Source: an uncultured Verrucomicrobia subdivision 3 bacterium (GTDB lineage Bacteria > Verrucomicrobiota > Verrucomicrobiae > Limisphaerales > UBA11358). From it: a stretch of 10,803 nucleotides of DNA. Of this stretch, positions 1 through 5,600 are shown piece after piece. Location: contig CAIXPZ010000175.1 of NCBI GenBank assembly GCA_903921455.1, positions 1 to 10,803 on the forward strand. Direction: 5' to 3'. Under the pieces are notes generated by a model. The model saw nothing but the letters and a program-made list of their open reading frames with translations, did no database searches and was not told the DNA's origin. How positions within the stretch are numbered: position 1 is the first letter of the stretch; every line of letters starts with the position of its first letter. Both the position numbers and the translations under genes were made by a program.

Positions 1-1
1 C

Positions 2-91
2 GAAGCTCCCCCTCCTGCTGCTTCTACCTCGAAGCGGAATCAACAGCTTGACGGAGACCTGAAAATCCAGTTCCCTTTGCTCGGAAGGTGA
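2..91 (+). CDS. Possible C-terminal tail of a gene entering from the left (unidentified)
   Basis: The frame beginning at base 2 is open from the window edge to a TGA at 89-91 and gives 29 residues. It starts with a proline/alanine-rich stretch (EAPPPAAST) and ends in QLDGDLKIQFPLLGR, which is protein-like. The other two forward frames also stay open for 16-19 codons, so openness alone proves little. I do not recognise the family. The composition would suit the flexible cytoplasmic tail of a membrane or efflux protein, and the operator-like palindrome 74 bp downstream fits a regulated efflux locus, but both points are inference from very little sequence. Confidence 0.3.
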   Translation, partial: EAPPPAASTSKRNQQLDGDLKIQFPLLGR

Positions 92-164
92 GGCACTTTT
101 CGAGCGCCACCCGCCGCACTTTTCAACCGCCGTTTACAGAGTCCGCACAATGTCCAGATGAAAT

Positions 165-194
165 TACCTACCTACTCAATTGAGTAGGTAGGTA
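165..194. promoter_or_regulatory. Perfect 30-bp palindrome, candidate TetR/AcrR-type operator
   Basis: The left arm TACCTACCTACTCAA (165-179) is followed without spacer by its exact reverse complement (180-194), so 15 of 15 positions match; the next pair outward does not. The TACxTAC...GTAxGTA layout resembles known operators of TetR/AcrR-family repressors of efflux genes, such as the AcrR box. There is no loop and no T tract, which argues against an intrinsic terminator. A TTGAGT hexamer that could act as a -35 element lies inside the right arm (180-185) and, by symmetry, also inside the left arm on the other strand. No regulator gene is present in the window, so the ligand and target genes are unknown. 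Confidence 0.5.
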
Positions 195-384
195 GCCACA
201 TAATTGAAATAATGCGCGACTCTGAAGTTTCCATAAGCATGTTGACGGTCAAGCGGCCCAACTGGGCCATTCAAGACACTAGGCGTTGTTTCTTGATATC
301 ATTTGGGTATGAATTTTTTTTTGGGGGGGAGTAGCTTCAGTTTGTCCTCGATTTGGCGAATCAACTCGGCGCATTACTGCTTGA

Positions 385-729
385 GCAGGGGGGGGCATTG
401 GCGATTGCTGCCTCATCCCGCTCGCCGCTGACGGCACCGAAGTGCCGCTCAAAGCCCAGGCCGCCGATCGCCGGCGCATAATTTCAATCCCCATCCCACC
501 TACGCCACTTTGGCGAAATTGGCCAAACGCGACGGCATCATCTTCGTGCCCGCCGACACCCAAGCACGACGACCGCCACGTCGCCGATCACGAGACGCCG
601 CCGCACGTCCATTCCAAGCTCGCCATCACCCAGGCCATGGTTAGTCGCTCCCTGACCCGCACCTGCATCCTGGGCGCCACGCTTGCCCGCGAACTCCTCG
701 AAGCCACCGCGCCGCCTGATAATGCGTGA
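385..729 (+). pseudogene. Possible decayed gene, frame-disrupted (unidentified)
   Basis: One forward frame is open from 385 to the TGA at 727-729, but its protein-like parts are only the ends: EVPLKAQAADRRR near 440-475, and a DRHVADHETPPHVH stretch running on to LARELLEATA near 570-710. Between about 480 and 560 the plausible sequence lies in another forward frame (TYATLAKLAKRDGIIFVPAD). Two compensating frame changes near 480 and 560 would join them into one protein. I do not recognise the family. This is a judgement about amino-acid texture in GC-rich DNA, and it could equally be chance. Confidence 0.2.
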
Positions 730-775
730 TTCGACGGGAACCGCCTCTGTTTATGGATGACCAAGCGCCGAACCA

Positions 776-1030
776 ATGTCCAATGAGGAATTGCGGGTCC
801 GCACGCGCGAGATCCGGGACAAGCTGCGGCCGCACGGCGCTTACGGCGCGACCTGGGGTTCGCCGTGGATGCGCTTCTGGAAGCCCGGTCGGAAGAATGG
901 GTGGTTGTCGCGGGATTCTGTGAGATATTGACGGCGTTTCACAATGAGCTGCGTACGTTTGCCAAACTCGAGCGGCAAGCGGAGCGGGTCATAGCGGCAG
1001 ACATTATCCCAATACCCACCAACCGCCGCG
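776..1030 (+). pseudogene. Possible decayed helical protein fragment, frame-disrupted (unidentified)
   Basis: An ATG at 776 starts a frame reading MSNEELRVRTREIRDKLRP and on to HGAYGATWGSPW, which soon stops with TGA after SRDSVRY. From about 850 a second forward frame takes over with VDALLEARSEEWVVV and then TAFHNELRTFAKLERQAERV, an amphipathic-helix-like sequence. It stays open to a TGA at 1120-1122, inside the convergent cydB end. Joining the two needs a single frameshift near 840-870. No family is recognised. It may be a degraded gene, a sequencing indel, or coincidence. Confidence 0.2.
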
Positions 1031-1051
1031 TAGAACAAAGCCGTTCCTCAA

Positions 1052-2074
1052 TCAATAGCTCATCCGATCGAGCTTCACCTTGCCCCGGAAAATCCAATAG
1101 ATGCAGACCGTGTAAGCGATGACTACCGGCACGCCGATGCCCGCGATGACCAGCATGATGCCCAGAGTTTTCGGCGACGAGGCGGCGTTGTAAATCGTCA
1201 GGCTGTTTTCCGGATTCGGCAGGCTGTAAATCATGTTTGGAAAAATATTCAGCGCGAATAAGGCCATAAGGGTGATGATTGTGGCGCACGAGGAGAGAAA
1301 CGCGCGACCGTCGTTGCCGTGATGGAATTCACGCGGGATGTTGGCAATGGCCAGCATGTTGGCCAACGCCACGCTGAACAGCCATGGATTTTCACGGACG
1401 CGCGCCGCCATGTGCGGCACATAAAGGAGCGTGGACATCGTGAGCGTCACCGCGCATATAACGAAAAAGATGATGCCGCGCATCGCCCATACGCGCAGCT
1501 TGTCGTGCAGTTCGCCGTCCGTCTTCATCACACCGTAAATCGCACCGTGCATCATAAATAGGGCCACGGTTGTCACGCCAACGAGCAGCGGATACGGCGA
1601 TAACAAGCCGAGAAAAGTTCCGGCAAATTCACCGTTGGCATCCACCGGCACGCCCCACGCGATGTTCCCCAGTGCCGTGCCGATGAGCAGGCTCGACGCA
1701 ATGCTGCCCACGGAAAAACTCACATCCCACATCTGCCGCCACCAGCGCTCGGGGCGCTTGCTGCGGAACTCAATCGCCACCGCGCGGAAGATCAGCGCGG
1801 CAAGCAGCAGTACGAGCGCGAGATAGAAGCCGGAGAACGCCGTGGCATAGACGTTAGGAAATGCAGCGAACAGCGCGCCGCCGCCAGTGACGAGCCAGAC
1901 TTCGTTGCCGTCCCATACCGGTCCAATGGAATTGAGCATGACGCGCCGTTCTTCATCCTGGTTCGTGAACAGATGCAGCGCGCCGATGCCAAGATCGAAG
2001 CCGTCGAGCACGGCATAGCCGGTCAATAATACGCCAACGAGGATAAACCAGATGATATTGAGATCGAGGTGCAT
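1052..2074 (-). CDS. cydB: Cytochrome bd ubiquinol oxidase subunit II (CydB)
   Basis: This is the membrane subunit that pairs with CydA to form cytochrome bd, the high-oxygen-affinity terminal oxidase that takes electrons from quinol and reduces oxygen to water in the inner membrane. The 340-residue product opens with the family hallmarks: first membrane helix (about 7-24), GFDLGIG (25-31) and GPVWDGNEVW (51-60), followed by GGGALFAAFPNVYA. Further hydrophobic helices run to the C-terminus, consistent with the usual eight to nine helices. The length is within the shorter CydB range (E. coli 379). The ATG at 2074 lies 8 bp after the cydA stop, so the two genes form an operon. There is no Shine-Dalgarno motif before it, suggesting translational coupling to cydA. 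No cydX, cydC or cydD follows within the window. Confidence 0.97.
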   Translation of the reverse strand: MHLDLNIIWFILVGVLLTGYAVLDGFDLGIGALHLFTNQDEERRVMLNSIGPVWDGNEVWLVTGGGALFAAFPNVYATAFSGFYLALVLLLAALIFRAVAIEFRSKRPERWWRQMWDVSFSVGSIASSLLIGTALGNIAWGVPVDANGEFAGTFLGLLSPYPLLVGVTTVALFMMHGAIYGVMKTDGELHDKLRVWAMRGIIFFVICAVTLTMSTLLYVPHMAARVRENPWLFSVALANMLAIANIPREFHHGNDGRAFLSSCATIITLMALFALNIFPNMIYSLPNPENSLTIYNAASSPKTLGIMLVIAGIGVPVVIAYTVCIYWIFRGKVKLDRMSY

Positions 2075-2082
2075 GGCGTAAT

Positions 2083-3444
2083 TCAGTTTTTGGTGGGCAG
2101 CGCGAGTTTGCCGGATGGAATCAAATCCGCGTCATCCGGCCCGTGCTGGATTTTATCGTTGAGCAGGTAAATGAAAACGGCGAACAGCAGCGAGTAAATC
2201 AAAGTGAACAAGATGAGCGATGACAAAACGACGTTTGCTTTCACCACGGCAGACAAGCCGGCGGGCGTTCGCATCAAGCCATAGACGATCCACGGTTGCC
2301 GCCCAACTTCGGCGGCAAACCAGCCGAGTTGATTGGCCAGCTGCGGGCCGAGCACGGAGAAAACCAGAATCCATAGCAGCCAGCGGCGTTCATGCAGCGT
2401 GCCTTTGCGGACATAAAGAAAGGCCAGCGCTGCCACCACAATCAGCGCGAAACCAATGCCGACCATGCCGTGAAAAAACAGGAACGATGCCGTGACCGGT
2501 GGGCGGTCTTCCGGCTTGAATTCGTTCAGTCCCAAGACCGGCGTGTGGAAATCGTTGTGCGTAAGAAAACTCAGCATTCCCGGCGCGAAGATTCCGACGA
2601 CTTTTTCATTTTTCTCATCCACCCAGCCCGCTAGCACCAGCGGTGCATTCGAAGTGGTTTGATAAAGCCCCTCAAAGGCCGCAAGCTTGGCTGGCTGATT
2701 CTGTTCCAAACCTTGTGCGCTTTTGTGGCCGGTGACCGCTTGCAGCAAGGTCGAGGCGAGCGCTACCGTCAATCCGAATTTCAGGGATTTGCGGGCGAAC
2801 TCGATGTGTTTGCCTTTCAGCAAATACCATGCGCTTACGCTTACCACGAGAAAGGCGCCGGCGCACCACGCGCCGCATAAGGTGTGAAGCAAACGATCCA
2901 GCATGGAGGGATTGAAAATAAGTTGCCAAAAATCGGTGATTTCCGCCCGGGCGTGCAGCCCTTCGCCAACGATGTGATAGCCGGCGGGCGTTTGCATCCA
3001 GGAATTCGCCACGACAATCCACACCGCGCTAAAATGGGCCCCAACTGCTACCATGCACGTCGAGAAAAAATGCAGCTTGCGTCCCACCTTGTCCCAACCG
3101 AATAGCAACACCGCGAGAAAACCGGATTCAAGGAAGAAAGCAAAAATGCCTTCCGCCGCGAGCGCGCTGCCGAACACGTCGCCGACAAAGCGCGAATACG
3201 TCGCCCAATTTGTGCCGAACTCGAATTCCATCACGATGCCCGTCGCCACACCGATGGCGAACGTCAGCGCAAACACTTTTGTCCAAAATCGTGCCATCTG
3301 GTGATAATGCGTGTTGCCCGTGCGCAGCCACGCGCCTTCCATCAGCACGAGCATGATGCCCAGCCCAATGCTTAGCGGCGGATAGATGTAGTGAAAAGCA
3401 ATGGTCGCGCCGAACTGAATTCGTGAAAGGGTTAAGACATCCAT
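2083..3444 (-). CDS. cydA: Cytochrome bd ubiquinol oxidase subunit I (CydA), short Q-loop type
   Basis: This is the catalytic subunit of cytochrome bd; it binds quinol and hemes b558, b595 and d in the inner membrane. The 453-residue protein has the expected ligands: His18 (E. coli His19), Glu98 and Glu106 in [12 protein letters not shown], His187 in LLHTLCGAW and Met327 in HGMVGIGF. The Q-loop residues Lys253 and Glu258 lie in [10 protein letters not shown], and the signature GRQPW is at 381-385. It is about 70 residues shorter than E. coli CydA because the long C-terminal Q-loop insertion is absent, as in the Geobacillus-type enzymes. The start [12 protein letters not shown] is the usual family N-terminus, so the ATG at 3444 is secure. 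It has no Shine-Dalgarno motif. cydB follows 8 bp after the TGA. An inverted repeat sits immediately upstream of the start codon and probably serves regulation. Confidence 0.97.
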   Translation of the reverse strand: MDVLTLSRIQFGATIAFHYIYPPLSIGLGIMLVLMEGAWLRTGNTHYHQMARFWTKVFALTFAIGVATGIVMEFEFGTNWATYSRFVGDVFGSALAAEGIFAFFLESGFLAVLLFGWDKVGRKLHFFSTCMVAVGAHFSAVWIVVANSWMQTPAGYHIVGEGLHARAEITDFWQLIFNPSMLDRLLHTLCGAWCAGAFLVVSVSAWYLLKGKHIEFARKSLKFGLTVALASTLLQAVTGHKSAQGLEQNQPAKLAAFEGLYQTTSNAPLVLAGWVDEKNEKVVGIFAPGMLSFLTHNDFHTPVLGLNEFKPEDRPPVTASFLFFHGMVGIGFALIVVAALAFLYVRKGTLHERRWLLWILVFSVLGPQLANQLGWFAAEVGRQPWIVYGLMRTPAGLSAVVKANVVLSSLILFTLIYSLLFAVFIYLLNDKIQHGPDDADLIPSGKLALPTKN

Positions 3445-3462
3445 AAACTATAACTATAGTTT
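3445..3462 (-). promoter_or_regulatory. Inverted repeat abutting the cydA start, candidate operator
   Basis: Two perfect 8-bp arms, AAACTATA (3445-3452) and TATAGTTT (3455-3462), are separated by 2 bp and end one base before the cydA ATG. On the coding strand the arms create two TATAGT hexamers close to a -10 consensus. If either is used, the transcript leader would be only a few bases long or absent. The size and symmetry fit a dimeric helix-turn-helix repressor, but I cannot name the regulator. No good -35 element at normal spacing was found. Confidence 0.4.
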
Positions 3463-3867
3463 TAATTTCTACTAAAATTGCCCGCTGCCAACCATTTTTT
3501 GCTCTACTGCAAAGGTATTGGTTTTACTGAAAGCCATTAGGTAGCTGTGAGATGCACCACTTTTTCGGCCCGCTTTGGCCTGCAGCCACTGAATAATCCA
3601 CGTCACTTTCCCCGCGATAACTGGGCGAGGAATAAGGCGTTCGTGATCTAAAAGCAGCCTTGGATCAACGGCAGCAGCCTGCCGGCAAGGTTCCGGAAGA
3701 TCTGTTCCTGACCGCGAAAGTCATCGGCCATTAACGAAAACACCGTTAGTGACGTTTTCCATGTCGGCGCCCAACACCTGCACTGGATCAAATGTCAGCG
3801 CCAAACCATTTTTCGATCGCTGCTCCAGAAGTGCGGAGCGATGATCGGAAACACCACAAATGGTCGC

Positions 3868-3908
3868 CCCCCCCCAGACCCGCCGCTGCGTGGCGGGTCT
3901 GGGGGGGG
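3868..3908. repeat. Perfect GC-rich hairpin, 17-bp stem with C/G homopolymer base
   Basis: The left arm is eight C residues plus AGACCCGCC (3868-3884; a ninth C precedes it). The right arm GGCGGGTCT plus eight G (3892-3908) is its exact complement, and the loop is 7 nt (GCTGCGT). The stem is far stronger than chance. No T run follows on either strand, so a standard intrinsic terminator is unlikely. It is more like a repetitive extragenic palindrome or the footprint of a small mobile hairpin element. Only one copy is visible here. Confidence 0.75.
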
Positions 3909-4146
3909 AAGTCTGGGTTTCACTGCCAGGGAGTATTTGTTGTCCGTCAAAACCAGAAACCAAATGTGTCAACCTCTTTAGCCGAATGTTGGCCTCACCA
4001 ATTACTTGGCTGCACACGAGTCGACTTCAAAATATGACGCCACCATGAAGGTAAAAGTATGGCAGATCATGGAAGCCATTTCCGGCGATGCGTGTTTACC
4101 CGTGCGGCAACAAATAAACCGGCGAACAATGGGCGCTTCAATTTCG

Positions 4147-4161
4147 GCAATTAGAAATTGC
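4147..4161. repeat. Short inverted repeat (6-bp arms)
   Basis: GCAATT (4147-4152) and AATTGC (4156-4161) flank a 3-nt loop. The surrounding 45 bp repeat the motif GGAAATT/AATTTC several times, making a locally self-similar AT-rich patch. No function can be assigned, and an arm this short can arise by chance. Confidence 0.25.
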
Positions 4162-4248
4162 GGCTTGGAAATTGGAAATTTCGCGTTCCAGCCAACCGCG
4201 TCGCGTCGCGTCTAATCCCTTCCCGTTCAAAATGAAAAATCTGGCATT

Positions 4249-4268
4249 TATTTTTTAACCAAAAAATA
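4249..4268. repeat. AT-rich hairpin (8-bp arms, 4-nt loop)
   Basis: TATTTTTT (4249-4256) and AAAAAATA (4261-4268) are exact complements around an AACC loop. The stem consists only of A-T pairs, so it is weak as an RNA terminator. It lies in an intergenic region with no gene ending nearby, and its role is unknown. Confidence 0.3.
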
Positions 4269-4582
4269 CCGGCGCGGCGGATGCTTTGCAGTGCTTAAAA
4301 TGCTCCTCCAAATTTTCACGAAAAATCTTGCCCTCTCTTTTGACTCTGCCAAAATACGCCCCCGTTGTGACGTATTGAGCCTAGTTTGAAACTTTGGGAA
4401 ATGAGCGCCATTTGCCACCAGGCGATAGCCAGTGTTCCATGGTTTTTTATCTGGTTTAGTGACCGGTTTGGTATCTGGCCTTGTTGCATTCATGACCAAC
4501 AATGTGCGGATGCAAAGCTGGTAAACAATGGTGAAAAAAAGGCCGAAATAAACGTCGTAAAGCCTTGTAGGTAAATGTGGTT

Positions 4583-4657
<75 letters not shown>

Positions 4658-4685
4658 TTTTCTATAACCATCCAACTATATTTCC

Positions 4686-5552
4686 TTGCATCCACCCTCA
4701 GACTTTTTCCTGTTCCTTGGTCGGTTGCATCCGCTGCTCGTGCATCTGCCCATTGGCATGTTGGCGGCCTTAGCTGCGTTGGAAATCGCTGCGCGGATTC
4801 CCCGCTTTAACAATGCCGCCGACAGTGCCGGGTTCATCCTTGCGCTTGCCGCGCCGTTGGCGGTGGTCACGGCGGTGTGCGGCTGGCTGCTGTCGCTTGG
4901 CGGTGGCTACGACGCGACTTTGCTGATGTGGCACAAATGGCTGGGCACTGCTACCGCCGGTGGTGTGGTAATTACGGCAATCCTGTTTCAATTAGGAAAA
5001 ATCTCCGCCTATCGGGCCAGCCTTCTAGCCACCGTCGGCCTATTGATGGCGGCAGGACACGTGGGCGGTTCGCTTACGCACGGCAGCGATTATCTGACCC
5101 GCTATGCGCCGGCCCCGATCAAAAAGCTGCTCGGCATTGCTTCCGTTGCTCCGAAGCCCACCGTTGTTCATTCTGTCGCTGAACTCCTGCAACTACCCGT
5201 CTTCACCGGTGTCATCGAACCCATGCTACAGAAAAAATGCGTCATCTGTCACGGCCCCGAAAAGTCCAAGGGCGACTTGCGGCTTGATTCTTTCGCTGCT
5301 TTGCAAAAGGGCGGCAAGGATGATGTCGCGCTCAAACCCGGATATGCAGATGATAGTCCGCTGATCCAGCGTGCCGTTCTGCCCATGAATGATGATGACC
5401 ACATGCCGCCTGACGGTAAGCCGCAGTTGACCAGCGCCGAACTCGCGTTGCTGAAATGGTGGATCAATGTTGGGGCGCCTGAGACCAACACTCTCGGCCA
5501 GCTCCAGCCGCCCGCTGAAATCCTTGCCGTTTTGGCCAAACCCGGCCAGTGA
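4686..5552 (+). CDS. DUF2231 membrane domain fused to planctomycete-type cytochrome c domain
   Basis: The 288-residue protein joins an N-terminal four-helix DUF2231 domain to a C-terminal mono-heme cytochrome c. The helices lie at about 15-36, 47-70, 84-104 and 110-128. They include the histidine-containing motifs GRLHPLLVHLPIG (12-24), WHKWLG (82-87) and GHVGGSLTHG (124-133), which could bind heme b. The heme c site is CVICH (185-189), followed by GPEKSKGDLRLDS, with Met240 in DHMPP as the likely sixth ligand; this is the PSCyt1-type layout. It is probably an inner-membrane electron-transfer protein with its heme c in the periplasm. The substrate is unknown. A TTG at 4686 is the best start: no ATG lies upstream before the stop at 4665, and the first in-frame ATG would cut the first helix. 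There is no Shine-Dalgarno motif. The next gene follows within 50 bp, suggesting co-transcription. Confidence 0.9.
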   Translation: MHPPSDFFLFLGRLHPLLVHLPIGMLAALAALEIAARIPRFNNAADSAGFILALAAPLAVVTAVCGWLLSLGGGYDATLLMWHKWLGTATAGGVVITAILFQLGKISAYRASLLATVGLLMAAGHVGGSLTHGSDYLTRYAPAPIKKLLGIASVAPKPTVVHSVAELLQLPVFTGVIEPMLQKKCVICHGPEKSKGDLRLDSFAALQKGGKDDVALKPGYADDSPLIQRAVLPMNDDDHMPPDGKPQLTSAELALLKWWINVGAPETNTLGQLQPPAEILAVLAKPGQ

Positions 5553-5600
5553 ACCGCTTTCGGCATTGAATTGCGCCCGCCCGCCCGCCACTATACTGCC

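Larger units (their letters stand above)
195..1051. other. 857-bp region without an intact gene
   Basis: No reading frame here looks like a complete gene. Visible features are a short inverted repeat GGCCCA-AC-TGGGCC at 255-268, a T9 run directly followed by a G7 run (314-329), and a G8 run at 388-395. From about 385 onward, protein-like segments appear but switch frame (listed separately). No terminator for cydB, which ends at 1052 on the minus strand, is obvious, and no CydX-like small membrane protein follows cydB. Confidence 0.5.
3463..4582. other. 1.1-kb region between cydA and tRNA-Lys without a convincing gene
   Basis: All reading frames are short and their products look random, apart from a minus-strand tail at about 3721-3840. 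That tail reads ALTFDPVQVLGADMENV and could be a remnant of an unidentified gene. The region contains a strong GC hairpin (3868-3908), two small AT-rich inverted repeats (4147-4161 and 4249-4268), and a triple CGCGT run at 4197-4211. The base composition is more AT-rich than the flanking genes from about 4215 to 4580. I see no riboswitch or small RNA that I can identify. Confidence 0.5.

Noticed and set aside
165..194. Intrinsic terminator for the partial gene at the left edge
   Set aside because: The palindrome has no loop-forming spacer and no T run follows on either strand.
841..1038. Small CydX-like subunit downstream of cydB
   Set aside because: The small minus-strand frame there (FYAAVGGYWDNV and onward) has no transmembrane helix of the CydX type and is too hydrophilic after its first 15 residues.
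4248..4502. 84-codon minus-strand gene ending in YFLVKK
   Set aside because: The product is basic and low in complexity (repeated TKP/DKKP), with no recognisable domain and no supporting start signal.
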